A stretch of 64,000 nucleotides of DNA from Straminergon stramineum (Eukaryota; Streptophyta; Bryopsida; Hypnales; Calliergonaceae), in the NCBI GenBank assembly GCA_963920665.1, contig OY987263.1, forward strand, positions 39,529,218 through 39,593,217, read 5' to 3'. A program made the translations under genes and the position numbers. Below the pieces are notes generated by a model. It did no database searches and was not told the DNA's origin. It was given only the letters and a program-made list of their open reading frames with translations. Shown one piece after another: positions 24,901 to 35,494 of the stretch (the stretch's first letter is position 1; the number at the start of each line of letters is the position of its first letter).

Positions 24901-25926
24901 TGCAGTTGCCTGTGATATCTTTTATAAAGTAGCGATATTTTTTGCTATGCAATTTCGAATTCAGTAAAACAGAGTGCACTGGAAAGCTAATTTGAGAGTG
25001 CATCCTTTTCTATTGCACCCGAACAAACAAGTTCTGCTTCCTTTTGTTTTGTGAAAGATCTAATTTGGGGACATCGGGGCGGGTAAATCTTCTTTAGACC
25101 ACCTGTTTCTAAAACAGCCATATCTTTTGCACCTCACCTCCAAATCCCATGAACCAAACCGCATTGGAAAGTTAACTTCCTCGTGCATTTTTGCCCAATT
25201 ATACTCAAATCCTAACTTCCCTTCCATTTTCTGTCTCCCCTAGGTGAGAAGGAGGAGAACAAGGTCATCCACTGGCCGATCCGTTACCGCATCGCCCTGG
25301 GCGTCTCCCGCGGCCTCGCCTATCTCCACCGCGACTGCGACCCTCGCATCATCCACGGCGACGTGTCCGCCACCAACATCCTCCTCGACACCGACTTCGA
25401 GCCTTACCTGTCCGACTTTGGCCTGGCCAAGTTCGTCTCCGCGAAAGACACCCACGTCACCGTCACCGTTGGTGGCACCTTCGGCTACGTCGCTCCCGAG
25501 TTTGCCAAGTCGGGGAAAGCGACTGAGAAAGTGGATGTCTACAGCTATGGCGTCATCCTGCTTGAGCTTCTCAGCGGAAGAAGAGCAGTGGACGAATCTA
25601 TGCCGGATGATTACACCAACCTTGCTGCTTGGGCCAGGGGCCTCCACAGCGAAAGCAACGCCATGCAAATCGTGGAGAAGCATTTGATGGATACGGTGCC
25701 TGGTGTGGAGCTTGATTTGTTGCTGGAAGTGGCTTGTCATTGCGTGTCGTTGAACCCGAATGATCGACCTCAGATGACGAAAGTGGTGGAGACTTTGGAG
25801 ATTTTGATGGAGACTGGGTTGACGCCGTCGGTGACATCGTCGCTGGAGACGTCGGGGTTCCTGAAACCGGACTCTTTCTCGACGGGATCCAAGCCTTCAG
25901 GACCTGTCTCCAGCCCCGAGTCCTGA
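21975..25926 (+). CDS. LRR receptor-like kinase, FEI-like (copy 2), non-RD kinase
   Basis: Predicted 635-aa receptor kinase in 9 exons: 21975-22204, 22386-22457, 22566-22637, 22769-22912, 23084-23152, 23344-23498, 23773-23922, 24247-24579, 25244-25926. It has a signal peptide, the motif TPCKWKGIVC, about five LRRs, an unusual Ala/Pro/Leu/Val-rich stretch (about residues 216-243), a transmembrane helix (about 258-282) and a kinase domain. The P-loop is GEGGYG (330-335), the ATP lysine K351 and DFG 466-468. The catalytic loop reads HGDVSATN (446-453): the HRD arginine is Gly and the usual loop lysine (DxKxxN) is Ser, while Asp448 and Asn453 remain. Copy 1 keeps a canonical loop. Copy 2 lacks the first intron of copy 1, and its last exon fuses what are three exons in copy 1. 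It may be a weak or regulatory kinase; catalytic activity cannot be judged from sequence. Confidence 0.88.
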
Positions 25927-27305
25927 GTAGGTTGCGCGGGTTTGAATGGTCTACTGGCCCTGGATCGAAGGGGAGGAGGCTTTGCATCGACAGAAGCTAC
26001 CCTGTGGGTGTGGAAGTTTTGGTTGCTACCTCTTTCGAACGAGCTTTCGAAAAGCGATCGAGACACTTCTAGATGGACAGGTTCTCTCGTTTTGTAGCTG
26101 CTTGTTTGCAGATTTGTATGATAGGGGTGTCAGAGATGGCTGGCTTGCAGGAGGAGGAAATCTGAGCAGGTGCTCCAAATCTCGACGTAGGGGCTAAGTT
26201 TGTACTTTGGGAACAAGCCTGTGGTAAGGAGAAGAATAGCGTTGTGTCCACCTCGGTAACTTCTGGAAAGCGTGGAGCTCGTGGAGCAGGAAGCGACCCA
26301 TCTGACATACCCAAATTTATGAATCTAAAGCAGATGTGTACGATATGGCAAGCATGCCACGGATAGGTAGATGCACTTTGAATGCGTGCATGTTGTACAC
26401 TAGAGAGCCGTTGCAGTGATAGAAGATGTCAAGAGTGTTATGTCCATTTGTACTGGTCGTTTTTCATTGCTCCAGTGTATACTTTTTAAGGAAATAATTC
26501 ATGATTGAAAATGGTTGAATAACTCATCGTGTTGTGTACAATATATTGGTACATGCTTCGGTGAGGTTGTTGCAGGAATCGTCCAGTTAGCTATCCGGTA
26601 CTTGGAAACCGATTTCTCTATACTTAGTTCAGGGATCCAAGCCTTTTGAACCAGGGGGGCGCAGTTTAATGTTAATTTTGGTATCTTGAAACTATAATCA
26701 ACGTATTACGTATCCTACAACATCCACGAATTCAAAAGATCTGCATACATTTATGAGTGCAGAAAAAAACTAGGATGGGTGCCGATCTGGGACCCCATAA
26801 GCTTATGTGGATGACTGCCCATATCTGGAATTATTATAACGAACTCCTGTAAAAACTTTATTTAGTGTCACCTAAACTAATTGATGTAGAAATGCTATAA
26901 ATTTTTACTCTTGATGAATACTTTTACCAACTATATTTATAGAGATCATTGTCTTTGAATAGTATTGATATCTATGGTCTTGGTAAGAATATTCAACTAT
27001 TGTAAAATGTTTGAACTTTGGGTAAGTAGTTAGTATAGGTGACACAAAATACATTTTTTAGTGTATTAGTACCACCATTGAAACATTTGTGAAAGCACCC
27101 CTTGCTTAAAAACATATATTTTGTTAAATGGAGTATATTGTTAAGTTTAGAAGAACTCCATTGTAAACTCAATCACTTCCAAAATTCGGTTGAGAATGTG
27201 CATGGATGAATATTTTTGTTTGATCTAGTAGATTCCTTACATGGAATCTCTATGCATTTCCTTGTGAGTCTACCTCAACATTTGCCAATTGTTAAATTTT
27301 TAAAA
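25927..27305. other. 3' flank of receptor kinase 2 and intergenic DNA
   Basis: The first 500-600 bp after the stop probably hold the 3' UTR. Beyond about 26.5 kb the sequence is AT-rich. An inverted-repeat element lies at 26865-27045. No gene is seen. Confidence 0.35.
26865..27045. mobile_element. MITE with GTGTCACCTA ends
   Basis: GTGTCACCTAAACTAA at the left and TTAGTATAGGTGACAC at the right are inverted. The interior has further self-complementary parts (GCTATAAATTTTTACTC, GATGAATAC). A related but more diverged sequence is found near 52940-53115. No coding capacity. Confidence 0.5.
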
Positions 27306-27464
27306 TGTCAATTTTGTTAAAATTGGCGATATTCCAATACATTGGCATGGTTTAGGTTGGGTGGTCCATAAACTCAAATCTTTAGATGTCCTAGTTTGTG
27401 ACCTTTGTAAAGGTATATGTCACAAGTTTGGCATCCAAATATTGCAAATTTAATGGAATTGGCA
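27306..27464. mobile_element. MITE of the TCATTAAAATGGC family, diverged copy
   Basis: Ends TGTCAATTTTGTTAAAATTGG and GCAAATTTAATGGAATTGGCA are inverted and resemble the family termini. The interior CATTGGCATGGTTTAG and AAGTTTGGCA blocks also match the family pattern of a TTGGCA block near each end. Confidence 0.5.
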
Positions 27465-27802
27465 TTTCAAACTTTCCAGCATTTAGGAAGATGACTAGAA
27501 CAAATGTCTTATTTTAATCCTAGAAGGGCTTGAAAGCCCTTTGTGGACATATAGTATATTATGTATTTGGTGGTATTTGGTCAGGGAAACATTGACCAAA
27601 TACTTTTCAATACAAAGTAAATTAAAGATCATGATAGTATGCAAATAAAAATGTATCATAAATCATCTATTAAACCACAATTAAAGAGTTATAAAGCTAA
27701 ATACAAGTTGTATAGAAGAACCCTAAGGGCCTTTCAAGGGTTACACATTAGTGGAAAAAAGAGGAACCATACAAAAGAAATCCCCATGATCCTTATGTAA
27801 AC

Positions 27803-27945
27803 CACATAAAAACTCATTTTGGGTTATCAATGTTAAACTTCTTAATGAGTCTCACTTTTCCCGGTGTTCCCAATGTATTACGCACCAGGAAAAGTGAGAC
27901 TCACCAGGAATTTTAACACCAGAAACCCAATATGAGTTTCCTGTG
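27803..27945. repeat. Long hairpin, 63-bp arms and 16-nt loop
   Basis: Positions 27803-27866 pair with 27883-27945. The inner part, GAGTCTCACTTTTCC with GGAAAAGTGAGACTC, is perfect; the outer part, AACTCATTTTGGGTT with AACCCAATATGAGTT, has a few mismatches. The size and loop resemble a plant microRNA precursor, but an old MITE would look the same. No expression evidence. Confidence 0.45.
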
Positions 27946-29049
27946 AATAGTTTTGAATTGCTCATTAAATCCTCAATCTGTTATTAAAATTATATTAATT
28001 TATCACATTCATTTTCATCGTCCTTCATCCATATTATCTTGTTTTAGCTTACTGTACCTTGAACTCAAATGACTGAGAGTTAATCATTTGTATGGGCAAC
28101 CAGCTCATACAATAAATTCTTTGAATATAAATGTCTAGAATGAGCTCTCAAGCGTACGGTTGGAGTGAACTCACATGTTGCAAATGAATTATGAATCAGT
28201 TGCAAGTTGCAAACTTGCAACCATGCAGTGCTCACGATTGTATGTCAATGGACTTTTTGAATGGTTGCAACAAATGTAAGTTGAATGGCATAGTCACTAT
28301 TAATAGCAGCTTGCTGCACTGGGTTTGAATAAGGCTTGGCCATTCAATTGCTTGGCTATCATACTGAAGAATAGGGCATACGACCCATTTCCAACTACAG
28401 CTATTATGCATACATGGAGCATGGGGTTCTTGAGTTGGGAAATTTTCTTGTTTACAGAAATAGAGTTGGGAAGGATTCCATATTTTGTCCAAAATTTTAT
28501 TTCTCAAAACATAATTACTATGAATTTTTTAGCTCAAGATTTTGTTTGACCCATATTGACCATATAGGTTTTCTTATTTCCAACCAAGGGCTGGTTGCAA
28601 AATCAACCAAGGGTTGGTAACAATATTGACAATCTCATAGCCAATCATAATGTGCCACAACTGCACCAAGAACTGTGCCATAAATAATCACCACTCCTCA
28701 CTACTTGATTGGAAAGAAAAATAGTCTGCATGGCGGAAATGGTGTGTGTGTTTGTTTGGATAGGGGTTGCTTCCTATATCATTCACATTTTGGAACCGAG
28801 GGTGTTGTTAGTAGTGACATGTGTCATTATTTTAGATAGAGATTGCCCTCTATCAGAATTGGCCGTAATGTGTATTGGTAGGAATGAAACAATCCAGTCC
28901 ATTGATATGATTGATGATTTACATTCGATTCCATCCATATTGTCTTGTTTTTCATCTTATTTTACTTTGAAAATGAAGATTTATCATTAGTATGAACACA
29001 ATCAACTCATACTGAAGTCCATGATTGTGTGAAAAACTTACAATTAATT

Positions 29050-29190
29050 GATACATCATTAAAATGGCAGTAATCTACAAACTTGGCACTTTCATGTTTA
29101 TACCCTGCATTCTAAAATCTATACCTAGAGCCTAGAAATGAATGGAAAAAATGGTGTATGGAATACCATCATTTTGATGAAATTTCTGAT
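29050..29190. mobile_element. MITE of the TCATTAAAATGGC family, short copy
   Basis: The left end ATCATTAAAATGGCAGT is followed by ACAAACTTGGCAC; the right end ACCATCATTTTGATGAAATTT is inverted to it. The layout matches the copy at 30645-30789, including CTAGAAATGAATGGAAAAA-like interior. Confidence 0.6.
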
Positions 29191-29409
29191 ATACACACAA
29201 TTATTACCATGCGTATAGTTCTGTACTTGTTGTGGAAACATGCATCCACTTTTTAAAAATGGGTAGTCAAAATCAACATGTACAGACTTGCCCAGGTACG
29301 CAGAACCCTCTCGTAACATATCTTGTGCAAGTTGGTTGGGAATGCATATACAGATATACAACACTAATGTAAGGTCTCCATTCACCATACAATAAGGGAG
29401 AAGTTTCAT

Positions 29410-30464
29410 GGGTGATTACAAGAAACACCTGCCAGTTTTGTTGTGTTTTGATTTTGGAATGCTATAACTTTTGAATTATGAATCCAATTTCAAAACCAAA
29501 GAATTTTTTTCTAAATATTTTTCTTGTTATTGTATTCCTTATTTTTCAAAAAAATTCAAAAATCATTTTATATTTAAAAGTCAATTTTGTTAATTTGTCA
29601 CATTTTGATGTTTAGGGTTTTTGTAATACTATTGAGTGCTTTAAATTAGTTATATTCAGTTGAAATTTCTATGGTACATTAGTTTAGTAGGCATACATGT
29701 GTTATCAAAGGGAATCTAAAGATTTCTTATTTTATATCCTCTACGTTCGTGCAAATAGGCCTTTCTTGCGCTCAGTTCTAAACAATAGAGATAGTTTTGA
29801 ACTCATTTTTTTGCTCAAATCTCATCATCAAGAAGTCATTCCAAATGGACAATTTTTAGTTTTGTTGAAAATTGTTTTTCCTATTTTTTGCAAATTAAAA
29901 TGCCAAATTATGTATTTTCTTTGCTAAAATTCTATATCCCAAAATATGTCTTGGAAAATACATAATTTTGACATTTTAATTTGCAGAAAATAGGAAAAAC
30001 AATTTTCAACAAAACTAAAAATTGTCCATTCGGGATGACTTCTTGATGATGAGATTTGAGCAAAAAAATGAGTTCAAAACTATCTCTATTGTTTAGAACT
30101 AAGTGCAAGAAAGGCCTATTTGCACGAACGTGGAGGATATAAAATAATAAATCTTTAGATTCCCTTTGATGAACACATGTATGCCTACTAAAATAATATA
30201 CCACAGAAATTTCAGCTGAAAATCACTCATTTAAATCACTCAATAGTATAAAAAAACTCTAAACGTCAAAGTGTGACAAATTAACAAAATTGACTTTTAA
30301 ATATAAAATGATTTTTAATAATTTCTGAAAAATAGGGGATACAATGACAAGAAAGATATATAGAAATCGATATTTTGGTTTTGAAATTGGATTCATAATT
30401 CAAAAGTTATAGCATTCCAAAATCAAAACACAACAAAATTGGCAAGTGTTTCTTGCAATCACCC
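29410..30464. mobile_element. Foldback element, about 510-bp inverted arms
   Basis: Left terminus GGGTGATTACAAGAAACACC and right terminus GGTGTTTCTTGCAATCACCC-type (here GTGTTTCTTGCAATCACCC) are inverted, and almost the whole element is self-complementary. Arms of about 29410-29918 and 29954-30464 look roughly 94% identical and leave a loop of only about 35 bp. TCAT flanks both sides (29406-29409 and 30465-30468), a probable target duplication. The two ORFs facing each other in the arms are mirror images of the same sequence, not genes. The same terminal motif recurs at 39.0-40.4 kb. Confidence 0.75.
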
Positions 30465-30644
30465 TCATTCACCATCGGTAATAGGTGAATTTTGAATCTT
30501 TTTGTACAATAATCCATAACTTGTACCATCTAAAATTTTGCCAATTTATTTTTTGTTGAGCTAAAAAAAATTGCAAAAAGTCAATTATATCAATAGATCA
30601 ATTTTTTTCATAATTAGCACTATTCAAAGCTCATTTGTATGAAT

Positions 30645-30789
30645 GGATATTTCATTAAAATGGCGGCATTCTACAAACTTGGCACTTTTATGTTTAGACT
30701 ATGTGGTTTGAAATCTATACATACTCATTCTAGAAAATGAATGAATGGAAAAATGGCATATGATTATTTCCATTTTAATGAAATATTTG
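30645..30789. mobile_element. MITE of the TCATTAAAATGGC family, short copy
   Basis: Ends GGATATTTCATTAAAATGGC and CCATTTTAATGAAATATTTG are inverted. The interior has CTACAAACTTGGCAC near the left end and a CTATGTGGTTTGAAATCTA block as in other copies. Confidence 0.65.
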
Positions 30790-31133
30790 TTTATGGCCAA
30801 TGGAGCCTCTAATGTACAATATGGTTTATGGAGCTTTGCCTTAATAGGGATGTGAAAATATTAAGTCGTTAACATTTATTAAGAGGTAACAAGCCTAACG
30901 GATACAAATGGTTTAGCATTTATGGAGTTTTAGAGTGTATGTTGATTTAGTAGATCTTGTAGGGTAGTAGAAGCTTGGTTCAAAATGTTGGAAAACATTA
31001 GGAAAAATTTGAACCCTCAAAGAGCCCCTCAAGAGTTGATATATGAAGCTATTTATTGAAGGCTAGAGATGATAGCCTAAGTACAAGCAAATATGTTCAT
31101 AATTGTGTTGCTACCTTGTATGAATTTTATTAA

Positions 31134-31507
31134 GTACCCATGTACTTGTTAAAATAAAGAATTCACTTCTAGTACCAAGGACTTGAATGACAAGAAATAC
31201 CTAATATCCAATTGTCCAAAAAGAAGCATTTAATTTAGCAAACATCATGAGCATGGAGTACCCATGAACTTTTCAAAATAAAAAACTCATTCGTAGTACC
31301 AAGGACTTGAACAACAAGAAGTACTTAGAGTCTCATTGTCCAATAAGAAGCATTTCACTTACAAAAACATCATGAGTCACTAGTACTTAGTTGCACCAAA
31401 TTTGTCCTTTTTCATATAAACTATTCCCTCAATGTACTAAGGATTTGAATGACAAGAAGTTTCTAATGTCCCATTGTCCAATAGAAGGCAACAATTGTGT
31501 AAACATC
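31134..31507 (+). repeat. Three tandem repeat units of about 120-125 bp
   Basis: Units begin near 31134, 31258 and 31385. Each contains GTACCAAGGACTTGAA-like sequence (diverged to GTACTAAGGATTTGAA in unit 3), ACAAGAA, a CCATTGTCCAA-type block and an AAACATCATGA-type end. The end of the third unit is interrupted by the CACTA-type MITE at 31508-31840. No coding potential. Confidence 0.65.
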
Positions 31508-31840
31508 CACTATAACAAAACATGGTAAAAAATAACCGTAGTCAAAATCGACTACGGTTCTTTTTGCCACGTTTTTGTGCAGGCCCACTATGCACACAGC
31601 CAACGTTTTTTGCAATTTTCCACTGCAATTATTGGACTTTTAGGGCGTGTGATATACCATTGGAAAGGTATTTTCAATAACTTTCCAATGGTATATCACA
31701 CGCCCTAAAAGTCCAAAAATTGCAGTGGAAAATTGCAAAAGAAGCTAGCAGCCCACTATGCGCGCATGCACAAAAACATGGCAAAAAGAACCGTAGTTGA
31801 TTATGACTACGGGTTTTTTTTACCATGTTTTGTTATAGTG
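31508..31840. mobile_element. CACTA-type MITE with ATC target duplication
   Basis: The element is 333 bp, starting CACTATAACAAAACATGG and ending with the inverse CCATGTTTTGTTATAGTG, flanked by ATC (31505-31507 and 31841-31843). CACTA termini with a 3-bp duplication fit the CACTA (En/Spm) superfamily. The interior is strongly self-complementary: ACCGTAGTC/GACTACGGT palindromes near both ends and a central hairpin around GGGCGTGTGATATACCATTGG. It sits in the third unit of a tandem repeat whose other two units show the uninterrupted AAACATCATGA site. Confidence 0.8.
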
Positions 31841-31843
31841 ATC

Positions 31844-32636
31844 ATGATGTCAAAAATGAGTGGAAATAGGGAAAAAATATCATTCCTTCCTTAACAAGTA
31901 TGCATTTAAACTCAATTAAGGTCCCCAATCAAGACCATTCTAGAGGGCATTTTGAGGGCCCAAATTTCTTTTGATGACTTGTTCAATCATGCATGACTTA
32001 GAAAACCTTGGAAGTGAATTCACATGCAAGAGTGAAGAATCATTTGTAACAAATCGGTGTTGACATTTGATGACATAGAGATTAATTATCATTCACATAC
32101 ATGGGCAATGGTCATCTTGGGGTATTACTTTTTGGATACACTAATTAGGTGATTTTGGTTTAAAAACTCCAAAGTTTGTCTAATTTGTTCATTTTGATCA
32201 ATTAAGAAGACCCTAAAATGAAAAAAAAAATTCTTGCACCTCAACGGGATCAAAATGTACATTCCTAATGAGATTTTTTTTGAATTTGAGATTTTTGGAT
32301 CTATTTATAGACGTGAGAAAAAATGCTAAAATTTGAGGATTTGCAGGCATTATAATGCACAATTTATTAAATTTTTATTGAGAAAATTAATTATTTTATG
32401 TATTGAACCACTAAATATAAGTCATATCCAAAAATCATATAAAAATAAAATTATTTGATATTCCAAATGCTTGTTATTGAGGATTTTATGTACATAAGAC
32501 AAAACTTACTTTTTCAACTAAAAAATTCATTAAAAATTCTGAAATTTTTTTATTGTGATGAATTTTTTTTCTTGATACATTATTAGTCTAGGTAGTTAAA
32601 ACCACATTTTGTGTAATCATACTTTATTATATTTAA
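31844..32636. other. AT-rich intergenic sequence, no gene seen
   Basis: Low-complexity AT-rich DNA between the CACTA-type MITE and the next TTAA element. No ORF of note, and no inverted repeat or RNA gene recognised. Confidence 0.35.
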
Positions 32637-33190
32637 CTCCTAAAGGACCAAATGATTGTTGAACACACAAAGCTAATCTCCGGTAGGTGCATATGAAGTC
32701 ATTCTAGATAACGAATGTTCTTCAAATTTTGATACAAGGTGTTGACATATACCGCCTAAGTGGGATTGTGATTTTTTTGATCGGGTGCCTAGATCAAAAG
32801 TTATGTTGTCCTAAACTTTTTAGGCAGCATGTGCAAAATACTTCTTCTACTTTTGAAATTTGCTAGGTATGTAATTTACATGATACAAGATCCAAATGTA
32901 AAAAAAATTACCATGTGTAGTGTAAAAATCTCATTTTAGGAGGAATTAAAGGTTGTTGGGCCTGCCGAGTAAGGTTGAAAAAAACTTTTTCTCCTAACTT
33001 CAAACATTATAATCTTTCAATTTGTATGGTCAAAGTTTCTAAAATTTTTTCCACACATTCCCATAGTAGTCTAGTAAAAATTTGCACGGTTGAATTTTGA
33101 AAAAAAAACTTTTTTTCCTTTTTTTCACTCCCTTAAAAACTGGTAGTTTTTCACAATTTCTACCTAAAATGTACCTTGGTCCTTTAGGGG
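32637..33190 (+). mobile_element. TTAA-flanked non-autonomous DNA transposon, copy 4
   Basis: The element is 554 bp between TTAA (32633-32636) and TTAA (33191-33194). Left end CTCCTAAAGGACCAA and right end TTGGTCCTTTAGGGG match at all but one position, making this the cleanest copy of the family. The interior shares blocks with copy 1 (TCCACACATT, CAAAGTTTCTAAAAT). No ORF. Confidence 0.75.
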
Positions 33191-33352
33191 TTAAAAGATG
33201 AGGCCATTTGACATAGGGGAGTGGACTAACATTGTACTTAAAACAACCTTTTTGGATACCCCAAGCTAACCATTGCCCACATTCTAAGTCAAATAGGAAG
33301 GATGAAAAGCAATGTAACTTTTAATGCCATGTGAATCCAAAACAGGTTATAT

Positions 33353-33632
33353 GGTCAATTTCATTAAAATGGTGGTATTCTAGTAAATTGGTGGTCCATT
33401 TGACTACTTTTATATGATCTGAAATCTAAATTCTTCCTAGATGTCTAAAATCTAGACATGTTATAGATAGTTTAGACCTCACGGTCTGAAATCTACAGTA
33501 TTTCTAGATTTTTGAAGTCTATAAGTGTCCTAGATGTTCAAAATCTATAACAATCTTAGATGTCTTTTTACAATTTAGACTGCCCGGTCTGAAAAATGGC
33601 ATTTGAATACCACCATTTTAATGAAATTGACC
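33353..33632. mobile_element. MITE of the TCATTAAAATGGC family, long copy
   Basis: Ends GGTCAATTTCATTAAAATGG and CCATTTTAATGAAATTGACC are perfectly inverted over 20 bp. The interior closely follows the 19067-19339 copy, including TCTAAAATCTAGACATG and GTCCTAGATGTTCAAAATC. This is the best-preserved long member. Confidence 0.8.
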
Positions 33633-33817
33633 ATTTATATAATTTAAAATGATATAAATTTATGATGTCATTTCAATTAAATCCTTCAATTTCACAATTG
33701 CATTTCACACATTATATTATAAACCTCATTTGATCATTTCCAATGCAACTATGCAAGCACCCTAAAATCAAGACATTGTCAAAAAAATTGAAAACTAAGA
33801 ATCGTTTCTTTATTCAT

Positions 33818-33910
33818 GGGCAATTTCATTAAAATGGCATATGCCATGCACCATTTTTGACATACTCTGCGCCATTTCATCATCATATCACCATTTTAAT
33901 GAAATTGACC
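33818..33910. mobile_element. MITE of the TCATTAAAATGGC family, 93-bp deletion form
   Basis: Ends GGGCAATTTCATTAAAATGG and CCATTTTAATGAAATTGACC enclose only about 50 bp of unrelated CAT-rich sequence. It looks like an internally deleted member inserted about 185 bp from the long copy. Confidence 0.7.
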
Positions 33911-33945
33911 ATACTCGTACATGTGGGTACTGAGAAATTTCCACA

Positions 33946-34404
33946 AAATTAGGCAGTCTGTCCATTTTGTGAAAGTGGCGCAATTCCCGTGCCAAAAACT
34001 GTGAAGTACATTGTGACATACATTGTGTACATAAAGGTCTAAAATCTAGGAAAAATGTGGATTTATGTTTCAGAACAGGCGTTCTGAAAGGTGCCAAAGT
34101 ATTGGCATTTAACGAAATTGTCGTTGCAGCCTCATGCCATCTTCAAAGCTCTCCAACACACGCAAGGTGAGAGTATGAGACGGGAAAAAGTACAGGTCTT
34201 TCTAACGCATACAACTCAGACATCCAATTTAGATACTGACAACCTTTTGGTACCCATTCCATTGCCTCCAGCCAGAAAACAAATATTTCGTTCAAATGGC
34301 GGTATTCATACGCCAGTTTTCCATTCAATTTCTAGGACTGATATAGACCTAAACCTAAAAATGCCACGTCAGTGGAATACTGCCATTTTAACGAAATATC
34401 CGTT
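33946..34404. mobile_element. Two more diverged copies of the TCATTAAAATGGC family
   Basis: One copy spans about 33946-34125 (ends near CCATTTTGTGAAAGTGGCGC and TTGGCATTTAACGAAATTGTC). A second spans about 34279-34404 (ends ATATTTCGTTCAAATGGCGG and CTGCCATTTTAACGAAATATC, with GGCGGTATTC / GAATACTGCC pairing further in). The first is the weaker assignment. Confidence 0.45.
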
Positions 34405-34990
34405 ACAACCCCAATTGCATATGAGTCATTACTCCACAGATCACATCGAGCTTCAAAAACATAATCACGGCCAACTTTATTCAATTATCATTGAAACAGC
34501 AAGAGATCGATCGATCAAGTCGCATTTAATGTAATAATGCACTTCCATCACAGTACACAACGTGTACACCTCGGTATACATGCAGCACATACAACACTAG
34601 ATCTTAGATACAGAACAAGCTACTTATTGAATACGTAATTAATATGTACTTAGTTCCAAGCGCTAAACTGCAATCAAATGAAGTCAACCCCCAATCAAGC
34701 TCGTCTCCAAGTACGTGCCGCGAAAAGAGCGAACTATATAATTATACTTGGATCACAATTTTATCGAACGAGCGTTGCTACAAACCAATTAAAGGCCAGC
34801 GTCTTCATTCTACGGAATTACTTCAGTCACTACTACAATCACTCTCTCCTCCTCTTCCCCCTCATTGGCCGCCCACAGTACGTCACCCAGATGTCGATCA
34901 TACTATATGAGATTATCGATCGCATTCAGTATAGTAGCTAATCATGCAGGCAGTTATGCAGGATATCACGCACCGATTGCCATCAAACGA
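34405..34990. other. Downstream flank of STIG1-like gene 1, no other gene
   Basis: This stretch lies 3' of the minus-strand STIG1-like gene and probably includes its 3' UTR. Overlapping ORFs at 34644-34941 on the plus strand have no recognisable features. Confidence 0.35.
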
Positions 34991-35422
34991 TCAGTAGCCG
35001 CACATGCTAAACTTGCAACCCGACGTGTTGCTGCATTTGTTTCCGCAAATTCTACAGTTGTTCTTGTCCGTCACCAGATCTGCATCAACGCCGTTGCAGC
35101 ACATTTCTCCGACTTTGCATGCGTTGGTACACGACCCGCACTTGTCCACCCAAGAGGCGCCCACGTCCCAGCAGTCTTGGTTGCCTAATAGGTCGGTGCA
35201 GCAGGTCGCATTATTGGTGCCTAGGAGAAGCTTCTTGCAGTCGAAATCGGGAGCCGAGCCTGAGCTGCAGAAACGGATAGATTGGAGTAGCTTGCGTCCC
35301 ACTGGAGTCTCCAAAAATCGACCTCCGAATTTCGCAACCGCTGGTCCATCTTCCGCGCTGGAAGCTCCAGCAGCCACGGCCAGCAGCACCAGAATCAAGG
35401 GCAGCAGGACGGCCTTCACCAT
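34991..35422 (-). CDS. STIG1-like secreted cysteine-rich protein (copy 1)
   Basis: An intronless 143-aa ORF on the minus strand. The start is placed at ATG 35420-35422 (MVKAVLLPLILVLLAVAAGA), which gives a clean signal peptide; the frame remains open upstream to 35617 but that part looks like leader. The mature protein has a Cys-rich C-terminal half with CCTDLLGNQDCWDVGAS, CGSCTNACKVGEMCCNGV and NNCRICGNKC, ending CKFSMCGY, typical of STIG1 apoplastic proteins. Compared with its paralogue at 43450, the conserved Cys in GVCANL is Asp (GVDADL), so one Cys is missing. The paralogue's start codon aligns to AAG here and the start used aligns to a Leu codon there. A CACTA-like element begins 73 bp upstream and a STIG1 pseudogene lies head-to-head beyond it. 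Probably expressed from a modified promoter, or decaying. Confidence 0.8.
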   Translation of the reverse strand: MVKAVLLPLILVLLAVAAGASSAEDGPAVAKFGGRFLETPVGRKLLQSIRFCSSGSAPDFDCKKLLLGTNNATCCTDLLGNQDCWDVGASWVDKCGSCTNACKVGEMCCNGVDADLVTDKNNCRICGNKCSNTSGCKFSMCGY

Positions 35423-35494
35423 GGCGCTGGAGCTGCAGCCCGCCTTTAGAGGAGTCTGACTTTCACACTCATAGGAGCAAAAGGACTCAAGATG

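Noticed and set aside
25240..25740. 166-aa antisense ORF and 147-aa shifted plus-strand ORF over the kinase exon
   Set aside because: Both are by-products of the GC-rich codon usage in the real receptor kinase exon (25244-25926), which has all kinase motifs in its own frame.
29697..30204. Two similar ORFs (RESKDFLFYIL... and its mirror copy) on opposite strands
   Set aside because: They are the two arms of the foldback element at 29410-30464; similarity follows from the inverted repeat and there is no recognisable domain.
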